A DNA stretch of 64,000 bases from NCBI RefSeq assembly GCF_036492245.1, contig NZ_AP025286.1, forward strand, positions 1,240,001 to 1,304,000. Reading direction: 5' to 3'. The stretch is from Treponema bryantii (GTDB lineage Bacteria; Spirochaetota; Spirochaetia; Treponematales; Treponemataceae). The notes under the pieces are model-generated. The model was not told the origin of the DNA, did no database searches, and worked only from the letters and a program-made list of their open reading frames with translations. A program made the translations under genes and the position numbers. The number at the start of each line of letters is the position of its first letter. Position 1 is the first letter of the stretch. Shown here one piece after another: positions 16,410 to 24,773 of this stretch.

Positions 16410-18695
16410 ATGTTTGATTTTATAAGAAATCATCAGATGAACATTATGCTCATTCTTACTGCAATTTGTATGCTAATGGCATTTATGCTTCTTATTACAA
16501 GATTCCTTCCAAAAAGAAGAAAGTGGATTCTTATTGTTCTGGAATTGATTGCTGCAGGCCTTATTGGTTTTGACCGTCTTACATATATTTATAATGGAGA
16601 TAATTCCAGCTTTGGCTATGTAATGACAAGGCTTTCTAACTTTTTAGTTTTTTCTCTGACTTCGGGAATTGTACTTTGTTTTAATTATTATCTGGAAGAT
16701 TTACTGGCAAGCCAGAAAATTAGAGTCCACTTTAAAAGACTTACAGTTGTCAAAATTGCTACTATTGTTGAGATTCTTTTAGTTGTAATAAATCTTTTTA
16801 CGGGCGGTTATTATTCCTTCACCGAAAAGAATGTATATTTCCGTGGCTCATTTTTCTTAATCTGTTATATAGTTCCAGTAGTTTGCCCAATAATTCAGCT
16901 TTCAGTAATTCTCAAATATAGAAAATCTTTCAGCCGTTTTATTTATATGGCTATGTTCATCTATATTGTCGTGCCGATTGTTGTGGGAATAATTCAGATT
17001 TTTACTTATGGTCTTTCAATTGTTAATATGGCCATTGTTATGTCATCCATCACAATGTACTTTTTTACTTATCTTGATATTAACGATGAAGTTATCAGAG
17101 CACATAATCTCGAATTGTTTTCTTTAAAAGCAGAACAGAGAATGATGAAAGACTTGTTCGGACAGACCGCAGAAGCTTTTACAAAAGCAGTCGAAGAGTG
17201 TGATGCAAAATCAAAGGGGAAAGCAAAGAAGGCTGCAGATATTGCAAGAAAGATTGCAGAAGAAAGCGGAAAGAGCAAGGATGAGTGTGAAGAGGTTTAC
17301 TATGCAGCACTTTTACATAAGGTTGCAAGTGACGAGGTTCTTAATGGTATAAAAGATTATCCATACCTTGCTGAAACTGCCCGTTATTGTAAAGACAGAT
17401 ATGATGGAAAAGATAATAAGTCTGGACTTGTTGGAGATGAAATTCCTGAAATTGCTCGTATTGTTGCTGTTGCAGATGCCTGGTGTTTTTATACCGAAGA
17501 AAATAAAGAAAGAAAAGCGATTCCTAATGTTGTAATACGTGAAGAATTCCTAAAGGAAGCTGGTGCGAAATTTGATCCGCATTTTTCAAAGGTAATGGTT
17601 CATCTTATGGATATTCAGACTTTTGGTCAGATTTCTGCAACCGAAGATAAACTTGAAACTGAACTTTCATGCAGTAATTATCGTGAAAATGTTTCACTTG
17701 GAATTCCTGTTTCCCGTAACATCACTAAAATCAGTTTTAAAAGTAAGATTCTAAAAGAGAATGAAACGGAAGCAACTTTTAGTGCTCCTTCATTAGTGAT
17801 TTTTGATTCTTTTGATAAACATGTTTATGAAACAGAAAAACTTATAGAATCATATCGCTATGTTGAATACGGTGAACTCTGGTTTGACGGCCATTCAATC
17901 AGTACGAATGCCCGAAACATAGAAGTTAAGGTAAAAGAAAAAAATGGTTCTGATAAATGGAATAATCCGGAAGGGCTGTATACAATAATATCTGGAAGAT
18001 ATGAAGATCACCTGAAACTTGATTTAGAGACTGAAAACAAAATAGTAAGTGTTATTATTGCACTTTCTGACAGTTCTAAATCTGTATATATTGGTCTTAC
18101 CGGTGAAAATTGTCAGCTAAGTGACATTAAGGTTGAAGAAACCGATAAACAGTATGGCGAAAATGATATTCCACGTATTTCTGAAAAGGTAAGTTATATA
18201 GATAGAATTGAGGCTGATATTCCAAATATTCAGATAAACAGTCCATGCGGTGTTTATACAGATGGAATTAAAATTAAGGAAAATATGACTTTAGCTTTTC
18301 ATACTATGAGTTTTCCGGAATCTTCGTTTGTATGGCACTGTCCATCGATTGTATTGTTTTATTCAGAAGATGGAAAGGTTGGTGGCCCGGGCTATCGTGA
18401 ATATGCATTCATTAAACTGGATGGAGAAGATAACGGTTCAAATGATTATGCTGAAAATCATTTTTCAATGAATAAAAAATCAGCGTTCCAGGACTGGAGT
18501 GAATGGAAAAACTTTAATAAAGCTGGTTTTGACTGCGAAATTGAATTCCAGAAAAAAGATAAGACTGTTGTATTTCACACAGAAAATTATGGTATAAATA
18601 TCAAAAATACAACTACAATTCTTGATGAGAATAATTTGATCTATGTTGCCCTTACGGGTGATCAGTGTGCAATTACTGATATAAGAATGAGGTAA
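16410..18695 (+). CDS. Degenerate HD-GYP membrane protein with tandem C-terminal beta modules
   Basis: The 761-residue protein has about seven N-terminal transmembrane helices (to about 220), a domain that aligns with HD-GYP (about 240-415), and about 340 further residues. Compared with its paralogue at 48669, the metal-binding positions are lost. HGH at 269-271 is KGK, the HD pair at 303-304 is HK, HHERYDG reads YCKDRYDG, and the GYP segment is missing. It should not hydrolyse cyclic-di-GMP. The C-terminal part has two similar modules, each ending in a LTGxxC...I motif (YIGLTGENCQLSDI, YVALTGDQCAITDI). It starts two bases after the hybrid-kinase stop and so shares its transcript. A receptor or effector role for cyclic-di-GMP is inference. 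Confidence 0.85.
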   Translation: MFDFIRNHQMNIMLILTAICMLMAFMLLITRFLPKRRKWILIVLELIAAGLIGFDRLTYIYNGDNSSFGYVMTRLSNFLVFSLTSGIVLCFNYYLEDLLASQKIRVHFKRLTVVKIATIVEILLVVINLFTGGYYSFTEKNVYFRGSFFLICYIVPVVCPIIQLSVILKYRKSFSRFIYMAMFIYIVVPIVVGIIQIFTYGLSIVNMAIVMSSITMYFFTYLDINDEVIRAHNLELFSLKAEQRMMKDLFGQTAEAFTKAVEECDAKSKGKAKKAADIARKIAEESGKSKDECEEVYYAALLHKVASDEVLNGIKDYPYLAETARYCKDRYDGKDNKSGLVGDEIPEIARIVAVADAWCFYTEENKERKAIPNVVIREEFLKEAGAKFDPHFSKVMVHLMDIQTFGQISATEDKLETELSCSNYRENVSLGIPVSRNITKISFKSKILKENETEATFSAPSLVIFDSFDKHVYETEKLIESYRYVEYGELWFDGHSISTNARNIEVKVKEKNGSDKWNNPEGLYTIISGRYEDHLKLDLETENKIVSVIIALSDSSKSVYIGLTGENCQLSDIKVEETDKQYGENDIPRISEKVSYIDRIEADIPNIQINSPCGVYTDGIKIKENMTLAFHTMSFPESSFVWHCPSIVLFYSEDGKVGGPGYREYAFIKLDGEDNGSNDYAENHFSMNKKSAFQDWSEWKNFNKAGFDCEIEFQKKDKTVVFHTENYGINIKNTTTILDENNLIYVALTGDQCAITDIRMR

Positions 18696-18724
18696 TTGCC
18701 ATTCCTTCTGCAATTCAATATTAT
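18696..18724 (+). promoter_or_regulatory. Predicted promoter of thrA
   Basis: TTGCCA (18696-18701) and TATTAT (18719-18724) are separated by 17 bases, beginning at the stop codon of the previous gene. The leader that follows (about 110 bases) is unusually GC-rich, with small stem-loops such as CCCG...CGGG near 18796-18810. It contains no ATG, so no threonine-type leader peptide is present. Confidence 0.5.
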
Positions 18725-18839
18725 AGAAAGAACATTATAATTTTACATAGCTGATTTCCGACGTGTCGTTGTACGAACGTGCAGCGGAGCGCTCGCCCGG
18801 ATATTCGGGGAAATTGCGGACTTTGGCAAGGTGGTATCT

Positions 18840-21344
18840 ATGATTACTCTCAAATTCGGTGGAACGTCGATGGCTAATGCCCGACGTATTCTTGCTTCTG
18901 CGGACATTATTATCAACCGCGCAAAAGAAGACAGACTTAGTGTTGTAGTTAGCGCAGCAGCCGGCGTTTCTAACACTCTTCAGGCTGCAATCGATGCTTG
19001 TGTATCCGGCATTTCCGGAACAAATTACGTAAACGACATTCGCAACACTCACAATGAAATCTGTCTTGAACTTCAGTCAAAGCTTCCTGGTTTTGATGCA
19101 GAAAAAACAATGGCTAAGATTGAGCCGAATTTTGGAGAGCTCGAAAAGCTCCTTGCTGGCTGTGTATCTTTCGGCGAGTGTCCTGACACAGTTCACTGCC
19201 GCATCATGGGTATGGGAGAACTTCTCTCAGCTCCAATTATGGAAAACGTTCTTCTCGCAAAAAAGCAGAGCGTAATCTTCCTTGATTCAAGAAAATTCGT
19301 ATTCACAACTGGAAATCAGAAAGAGGGTGAAGCTGATTATTCTGCATGTAACGAAGCCTGCGCTCCATTCCGTGATGGCGCTTCTCCTCAGCAGACTCGC
19401 ATTCTTTTGTTCCCAGGCTTTATCTGTACATTCAACGGAGGTTCTGGAACAAAGCCTGTTATGGGACTTCTCGGTCGTAACGGTTCAGACTTCTCTGCAG
19501 CAATTATTGGTGCGTCACTTCGTGCTAAACGCGTAGAGTTCTGGACAGACGTAGACGGTGTTTATACTGCAGATCCACGCGTTGTAAAAGATGCAATTCT
19601 CGTAGACGATATGTCTTACGAAGAAGCTATGGAACTTTCATTCTTTGGTTCTAAAGTACTTCATCCAAAAACAATTGCACCACTTCAGGCAAAGGGAATT
19701 GAAGCATGGAGCTTGAACAGCCATAATCCAAGTGCTCGTGGTACACGCATTGGTCAGGGACCATTTGAAAGCCGCGGTAAATCAAGCATTTGTGGTATTT
19801 CTTCTTTGAAGCACGTAAGTATGATCAGCGTGGGCGGTTCTCTTATGCGTGGCCGCACTAGCATGGCAAGTAAGATTTTCTCTGCAGTTTCTTCTGCCGG
19901 TTCTTCTATTCTTTTGATTACTCAGTCTTCTTCTGAATATACAATTTCTTTCTGTGTACGCGACAGCGAGGCAGACATTGTAAAAGATGCTCTTGAAGCA
20001 AAGTTTGAGCTTGAAATCCGCGAAAAGCTTATTGATGCAATTGATGTTCGCAAGGACTGCGCAATTGTTTCGGTTGTAGGCGACGGTATGATTGCTAACC
20101 GCGGTGTTGCAGGAAAATTCCTCAACGCTCTTTCAAGTCAGGATATCAATATTCTTGCAATTGCTCAGGGTAGTTCAGAGCGCTGTATTTCTGCAGTTAT
20201 CGAAAATGAATATGCTGATACAGCCGTTCGTGCGGTTCATCAGTTCTTCTTCCACACAGCTCAGACAATCGAAGTATTTGCTTTCGGTGCCGGAACAATT
20301 GGTGGAACAATGATCGACCAGATTCGCGATCAGAGAGAAAAACTCCTTAAAGAAAATGTTGATATCAAGGTTCTCTGTATTACAACTATCGACGGTATGC
20401 TTTTGAATGAAGACGGACTCGATCTTTCTAACTGGCGCGACCAGATGAAAAAGCCTGACTTCCCATTCAACTCAAATCAGAATGTTGATGATATCATTAA
20501 GTTTGTCCGCGAGAAGAAACCTCTTAATCCTGTATTCGTAGATTGTACAGCATCTTATGATTTGCCTGAACGCTACCTCGACATCTTGAACGCAGGCATG
20601 AGCATTGCAACACCAAACAAGCGTGCTAACTCTATGGACATTAAGTTCTATCATGAGCTTCGTAGAACTGCTAACAAGATGCACCGCCGCTTCCTTTATG
20701 AGACAAACGTTGGTGCAGGACTTCCTATTATTGATACTTTGCAGAACCTTTATAAATCCGGTGATAAGCTTGAAAGCTTCAACGGAATTATGTCTGGTTC
20801 TCTTTCATACATTTTCGGAAAACTTGACGAAGGTGTTCCATTCAGTAAGGCTGTTCTTGAAGCAAAAGAACTTCGCTATACTGAGCCGGACCCACGCGAT
20901 GACTTGAACGGAATGGACGTTGCCCGCAAGGGACTTATCATCGCCCGCGAGTCTGGTTACGATATTGAACTTTCTGATATTCAGATGTTCAAGGTATTCC
21001 CGGACAACTTTGATTCAAGCGGAACTGTTGAAGAGTTCTTGAAGAAGCTTCCAGAAGTTGATGATTACTTTGCAAAGAAGATTGCAGACCTTAAGAAGAA
21101 GGGTAAGGTACTCCGCATGGGTGCCACAATCAAAGACGGAAAGGTTAGCGTTGGTATGATGGAAGTTGGACAGGATGATCCTCTGTACAGCGTAAAGGGT
21201 GGAGAAAACGCCTTCGTATTCTACACAGAACGCTATCAGCCAATTCCTTTGACTGTCCGCGGATATGGTGCCGGTGCAGGCGTAACAGCTGCCGGTGTAT
21301 TTGGAGATATCCTTAGAACTGTAAGCTTTAACCCTGAAAGATAA
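18840..21344 (+). CDS. thrA: Bifunctional aspartokinase/homoserine dehydrogenase
   Basis: The enzyme phosphorylates aspartate and reduces aspartate semialdehyde to homoserine, the first and third steps toward threonine and methionine. Residues 1-460 are aspartokinase: KFGGTSMANARRIL at the start, the FWTDVDGVYTADPRVV segment, and two ACT domains (SLMRGRTSMASKIF..., then VVGDGMIANRGVAGKFLNAL). The rest is homoserine dehydrogenase, with VFAFGAGTIGGTMIDQI as the nucleotide-binding loop and NKRANS, GIMSGSLSYIF and DPRDDLNGMDVARKGLI downstream. About 834 residues, normal for ThrA. ATG 18840 is chosen because AAGG lies 8 bases upstream; GTG 18831 is an alternative. Feedback control by threonine through the ACT domains is expected from the family. 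It is followed by ilvH. Confidence 0.95.
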   Translation: MITLKFGGTSMANARRILASADIIINRAKEDRLSVVVSAAAGVSNTLQAAIDACVSGISGTNYVNDIRNTHNEICLELQSKLPGFDAEKTMAKIEPNFGELEKLLAGCVSFGECPDTVHCRIMGMGELLSAPIMENVLLAKKQSVIFLDSRKFVFTTGNQKEGEADYSACNEACAPFRDGASPQQTRILLFPGFICTFNGGSGTKPVMGLLGRNGSDFSAAIIGASLRAKRVEFWTDVDGVYTADPRVVKDAILVDDMSYEEAMELSFFGSKVLHPKTIAPLQAKGIEAWSLNSHNPSARGTRIGQGPFESRGKSSICGISSLKHVSMISVGGSLMRGRTSMASKIFSAVSSAGSSILLITQSSSEYTISFCVRDSEADIVKDALEAKFELEIREKLIDAIDVRKDCAIVSVVGDGMIANRGVAGKFLNALSSQDINILAIAQGSSERCISAVIENEYADTAVRAVHQFFFHTAQTIEVFAFGAGTIGGTMIDQIRDQREKLLKENVDIKVLCITTIDGMLLNEDGLDLSNWRDQMKKPDFPFNSNQNVDDIIKFVREKKPLNPVFVDCTASYDLPERYLDILNAGMSIATPNKRANSMDIKFYHELRRTANKMHRRFLYETNVGAGLPIIDTLQNLYKSGDKLESFNGIMSGSLSYIFGKLDEGVPFSKAVLEAKELRYTEPDPRDDLNGMDVARKGLIIARESGYDIELSDIQMFKVFPDNFDSSGTVEEFLKKLPEVDDYFAKKIADLKKKGKVLRMGATIKDGKVSVGMMEVGQDDPLYSVKGGENAFVFYTERYQPIPLTVRGYGAGAGVTAAGVFGDILRTVSFNPER

Positions 21345-21352
21345 ATCTGCAT

Positions 21353-21386
21353 CGTCATTGCTTCGGACTACGTCCTCGCAATGACG
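21353..21386. repeat. Short CGTCATTGC-family palindrome
   Basis: CGTCATTGC at 21353-21361 is inverted as GCAATGACG at 21378-21386 around a 16-base centre. The outer arms equal those of the longer element at 53375-53445, so this looks like an internally shortened copy. It lies between thrA and ilvH. Confidence 0.65.
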
Positions 21387-21397
21387 GGGAGTTCAAT

Positions 21398-21886
21398 ATG
21401 GAAAAATATGTATTAAGTGTTTTAGTAGAAAACAAAACCGGTGTACTCAGCCGTGTTTCCGGTCTGTTCAGTCGTCGTGGTTACAATATCGATTCGCTCA
21501 CAGTTTGTGCTACAGACAAGCCTGAGCAGAGCCGTATGACTATTGTTGTTACCGGCGATGAATATATCTTAGACCAGATTCAGAAGCAGCTTGCAAAATT
21601 GCAGGAAGTTATTGCAATTAAAAAGTGCGAGACTTCAAGATCCGTACAGCGCGAAATGTCGCTTATTAAGGTAAAAGCCGAAGCAAGCAACCGCGGAACA
21701 ATTATTGAAACTGCAGATATTTACAAAGCTCGCATTGTAGATGTAAGCCTTGAGTCTGTGATTATTGAGATTACTGGAAGCGAAGAAAAGGTAGAAAGCC
21801 TTTTGCGCCTTCTCGAGCCATATGGAATACTTGAGTACGTAAGAACTGGTCTCACATCACTTGACCGTGGTAGTGGGGTAATGTAA
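21398..21886 (+). CDS. ilvH: Acetolactate synthase small (regulatory) subunit
   Basis: The 162-residue protein binds the catalytic acetolactate synthase subunit and makes it sensitive to valine. It has an N-terminal ACT domain with the family signature VLVENKTGVLSRVSGLFSRRGYNIDSL, and the C-terminal half with MSLIKVKA and the ALS_ss_C segment ending EYVRTG. The length is typical (158-170). The large subunit gene (ilvB) is not next to it, which is unusual, and it follows thrA across a small palindromic repeat. A GGGGAG ribosome-binding site lies just upstream, after the repeat. Its intrinsic terminator lies at 21948-21987, inside the opposite gene. Confidence 0.93.
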   Translation: MEKYVLSVLVENKTGVLSRVSGLFSRRGYNIDSLTVCATDKPEQSRMTIVVTGDEYILDQIQKQLAKLQEVIAIKKCETSRSVQREMSLIKVKAEASNRGTIIETADIYKARIVDVSLESVIIEITGSEEKVESLLRLLEPYGILEYVRTGLTSLDRGSGVM

Positions 21887-22315
21887 TTTACACCACTTAG
21901 ATTCAGTTATACATTTTGAGACGGAACTTAGTTCCTTCTCGTTACCCAGCCGGAAGATCTTAAGTTGTCTTACCGGCTGTTTTTTTTGTCTGATAATGGT
22001 GCGGTCGGAATCAGAGAATGTGTTGCCGCTATAAATACTAACTAACGATAGTTTGGAAGCTATTTGTTCGTTTTCTGTGCTTATTATGACTGGAATATAA
22101 ATCTCTTTATCGGATATTTCGAGTTCTCCGAAATCAATACTTCTGATATTAAGAGATGGCAGTTCTTTGTAAGTAACGGAATCACTACCAATTTCAATCC
22201 ACAGAGGTCTGGCAGCGAGTAAAATACGACCTTCAGTAAACAGGTCTGAAATCAGTTCTTTTTGAAATTTAATCAGTTTTAATTCTTCTGTTGGATGTAA
22301 AATTACCACTGCCAT
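21857..22315 (-). CDS. Hypothetical protein of unknown function
   Basis: A 152-residue soluble protein that I do not recognise. It begins MAVVILHPTEELKLIKFQKEL, contains alternating strand- and helix-like segments, and has no signal peptide or transmembrane segment. Support for it being real comes from a TATACT box 6 bases before its ATG, matching the layout of several other genes in the window, and from the amphipathic, non-random sequence. It overlaps the last 30 bases of ilvH tail to tail, and the ilvH terminator lies inside its 3' part. The C-terminal 40 residues may therefore be poorly conserved. Confidence 0.55.
   Translation of the reverse strand: MAVVILHPTEELKLIKFQKELISDLFTEGRILLAARPLWIEIGSDSVTYKELPSLNIRSIDFGELEISDKEIYIPVIISTENEQIASKLSLVSIYSGNTFSDSDRTIIRQKKQPVRQLKIFRLGNEKELSSVSKCITESKWCKLHYPTTTVK
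21948..21987 (+). terminator. Intrinsic terminator of the thrA-ilvH transcript
   Basis: CAGCCGG (21948-21954) pairs with CCGGCTG (21973-21979) and is followed by eight T. It lies within the coding region of the opposing hypothetical gene. Confidence 0.8.
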
Positions 22316-22321
22316 ACGGGG

Positions 22322-22352
22322 AGTATAACTTTTTTTAATAATTTGGTATAGT
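22322..22352. promoter_or_regulatory. Back-to-back -10 boxes for a divergent gene pair
   Basis: On the minus strand TATACT (22327-22322) lies 6 bases before the ATG at 22315. On the plus strand TATAGT (22347-22352) lies 7 bases before the ATG at 22360. Neither start has a Shine-Dalgarno sequence. Both mRNAs would be leaderless. Confidence 0.4.
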
Positions 22353-22359
22353 TTTAAAT

Positions 22360-24177
22360 ATGAAAATGCCTAAGTTTACATCTTTGACTAAAATACAGAA
22401 AAGCCTTGTTGTAGCGCTTGTAGTTTTTTTGCTTCTTGATATTACTGCCGGTATTATCCTTTTAGTGAATAAAAATAAATCTGCAGTAAAGCTCGTTGGC
22501 CCGGGCGGTGTAACTACAAATCTTTATTCTCTTGATTCAGCAGCTACTAAGGGAACTGTGAATGACGGCTATGCGAATTTTAAATTTACAAAAGCACAGA
22601 AAGAGTATTTCTATAAAACATATAATGAACAGGGCTCTGTTGCATTAACAATCTGTCTTCAAATGATGCCTACAAGAAAACAGAAGGAACTTATGGATTC
22701 AGACAACCAGACTGTTCTTCGATATGGTTTTCTTGGTAAAGATGATTTTACTATTGAAGGCAAGTTTATAAAGAAAAAGTATCCGGATACAAGACGTATT
22801 CAGATTCAGGCAGATGAAAAGAATGCTCCGGAACTTTTTGATGTATCTTTTGCTGTTCAGAAAAATGATAATATAGAAAAATTTACACCGGAAGGATTCT
22901 TTGTTTTTTCAACTGTTCGCTGCCGTGTAATTGCTGCAATTGTTGTTCCTGCAGAAATTGGTTTTGATTATAAAGCTGAAATTCCATTTGTCGGTTTTGC
23001 CTGCAACGGTGGTGTAATTGATTTTACAAACAAAAGTTTTGATTTTTCAGGCAGTTCAATGGTATTCCCTGTTCAGAGCAATAATAAACAGTCTATGCCG
23101 GAGTTTAGAGTATTGCTTTCTGATAATCCGGAAAATAAAACTACACGTGAACACTCTGTTAGAGTTCAGATGAATGTTGGTGGTGAAAAGCTCTATCTGA
23201 ATAATGTTGAAGCTGCACGTGAACTTATAATTCCAACGGGCGCTCTTAATACTCCTTTTTCCCGTGTTGAATTTACAGATAATTCAGAATGTGTTGAATC
23301 TCTTATAATGCGTGGAACCAGTATTGCAGGAGACGAAGTTCTTGATCCTGTTAGAACTGATCCCGGCTTAATTTTGAATTATAAAACTTCTCAGTGGCGT
23401 ACTGCAGATTATGAACTTTTTGAGTGGGACAGATTCCCTCAGATTCTTTTCTTTGATACACGTAATTACGAAGTTCAGGATAAACTTTTCAGACGAATGG
23501 CCTTTTTCGTTGAGAAGCAGGGGTATAAAGGCCGGCTGCTTACAAATGAAGAACTCGGCGACATGCACGGCTACAATGCTCATGATTACAGTGCAGAAAG
23601 TATGGCAAGATTTTTCAACAAGGCTACAGAAATCGGTTTTCAGTTAAACGAAGAAGAGCTTCTTTTAAAACGTATTCTTATTCACAATAAGCTTTTTGAA
23701 AGTGATGGTCTTTATGTTAAGGCAAATGAGGGCGGTCTTGTTTCAATTTCCCGTGAAACTCCGCTCTGGAGCCGTACAAATCTCCTTGCTCATGAAGGCT
23801 GGCATACAATCTTCTTCCGTGATGCTGAATTCCGAAATTTTGTTTCTGCTGTTTATTATACTTTTGATCCAACTTCGCTCGAATTCCTTATAGACTACTT
23901 TAAATCTCAGCCAAGTCTTGGTTATGACATTAATGATGAATATCTTATGCATAACGAGTTTATGGCATACATAATGCAGCAGAAGCTTTCTGAGGTTTCT
24001 AAATACTTTGTGCATCTTGCTAACCGGGGAACTGTAATTGATTTTACACCAGAACTTGCTTCCTATGTCAGAAAAACAGAAGGCCGCGGTTTTGAAGATG
24101 CGGCCAACGCATTAAATGATTTTGTATTTGATAAGTACGGAATCGTGTGTGGAAATATTGCACTGGTTAACCGTTAA
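22360..24177 (+). CDS. Membrane-anchored protein with HExxH putative zinc-peptidase motif
   Basis: A 605-residue protein with one N-terminal transmembrane anchor (about residues 16-34), a large region of mixed beta structure (about 40-330), and a C-terminal domain with the motif LLAHEGWH. His478, Glu479 and His482 fit a HExxH zinc site. Glu533 in LMHNEFMAYIM, 51 residues later, could be the third ligand, as in gluzincins. This suggests a periplasmic metallopeptidase. I do not recognise a named family, so the peptidase call is inference from the motif. It ends 4 bases inside the convergent MBL-fold gene. Its promoter appears to sit 7 bases before the ATG. Confidence 0.65.
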   Translation: MKMPKFTSLTKIQKSLVVALVVFLLLDITAGIILLVNKNKSAVKLVGPGGVTTNLYSLDSAATKGTVNDGYANFKFTKAQKEYFYKTYNEQGSVALTICLQMMPTRKQKELMDSDNQTVLRYGFLGKDDFTIEGKFIKKKYPDTRRIQIQADEKNAPELFDVSFAVQKNDNIEKFTPEGFFVFSTVRCRVIAAIVVPAEIGFDYKAEIPFVGFACNGGVIDFTNKSFDFSGSSMVFPVQSNNKQSMPEFRVLLSDNPENKTTREHSVRVQMNVGGEKLYLNNVEAARELIIPTGALNTPFSRVEFTDNSECVESLIMRGTSIAGDEVLDPVRTDPGLILNYKTSQWRTADYELFEWDRFPQILFFDTRNYEVQDKLFRRMAFFVEKQGYKGRLLTNEELGDMHGYNAHDYSAESMARFFNKATEIGFQLNEEELLLKRILIHNKLFESDGLYVKANEGGLVSISRETPLWSRTNLLAHEGWHTIFFRDAEFRNFVSAVYYTFDPTSLEFLIDYFKSQPSLGYDINDEYLMHNEFMAYIMQQKLSEVSKYFVHLANRGTVIDFTPELASYVRKTEGRGFEDAANALNDFVFDKYGIVCGNIALVNR

Positions 24178-24773
24178 TTTCTGACACGATCATTCTGCGG
24201 ACTCTGGATCATTTTCTTGAAGTCTGCAGTAAAGGCTTTTACAGCTCCGAGTGTTGTCGGTGGTCCGTGACCTGGCATAAGAATCACATTATCCTGCTGA
24301 GAGAAAATCTTTTTTTCGATATTTGATTTTAAGATATATTCAGAGTAACTTGAGTTTGTACTTCCGATTTCACCAGCCGAAAGAATATCCCCTGTAAAAA
24401 GAATGTTTCCAATCTGGTAAACAACAGAGTCAGATGTGTGTCCCGGTACGGACATATATTTTACAATCATCTTGGCAAGACGCAGTGTACCGTCGCCGGA
24501 TATTACAGTTGTTTCTTCTCCTGCAACTTCCCAGTCTGCTGCAAGAATTTTAGGTGAATAGATTTTTCTGAGAGTGTGAAGTCCGCCTGCATGTGAGCCG
24601 TGGTTGTGGGTAATCAAAACTGCTACAAGCTTAAGATGATTATTTTCGATACGTGAAATTATTTCTTCTGTAATTTTACCAGGGTCAATAATGATTGCCT
24701 CAGAGGTCTTTTCATTTACAACAATGTAACAGTTTGAAAAACCACCTATATTCAGATGGAAGTAAACTTTCAT
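24174..24773 (-). CDS. Metallo-beta-lactamase-fold hydrolase (glyoxalase II-like), altered metal motif
   Basis: The 199-residue protein has the family's ordered motifs: IIIDPG, THNHGSHAGG (residues 55-64), GHTSDS with His112, FTGD with Asp129, and PGHG with His169. Relatives hydrolyse thioesters such as S-lactoylglutathione or act on other esters. The canonical THxHxDH reads THNHGSH, so the second-site aspartate is Ser60, which may leave only one metal bound or change the chemistry. The start overlaps the stop of the upstream pentapeptide-repeat gene by 4 bases (ATGA), so the two form one operon and are probably co-translated. The substrate is unknown. Confidence 0.85.
   Translation of the reverse strand: MKVYFHLNIGGFSNCYIVVNEKTSEAIIIDPGKITEEIISRIENNHLKLVAVLITHNHGSHAGGLHTLRKIYSPKILAADWEVAGEETTVISGDGTLRLAKMIVKYMSVPGHTSDSVVYQIGNILFTGDILSAGEIGSTNSSYSEYILKSNIEKKIFSQQDNVILMPGHGPPTTLGAVKAFTADFKKMIQSPQNDRVRN

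Noticed and set aside
18735-19052. Minus-strand frames around the thrA start, possible leader gene
   Set aside because: They overlap the aspartokinase N-terminus and the GC-rich leader, and no plus-strand leader peptide with an ATG exists there.
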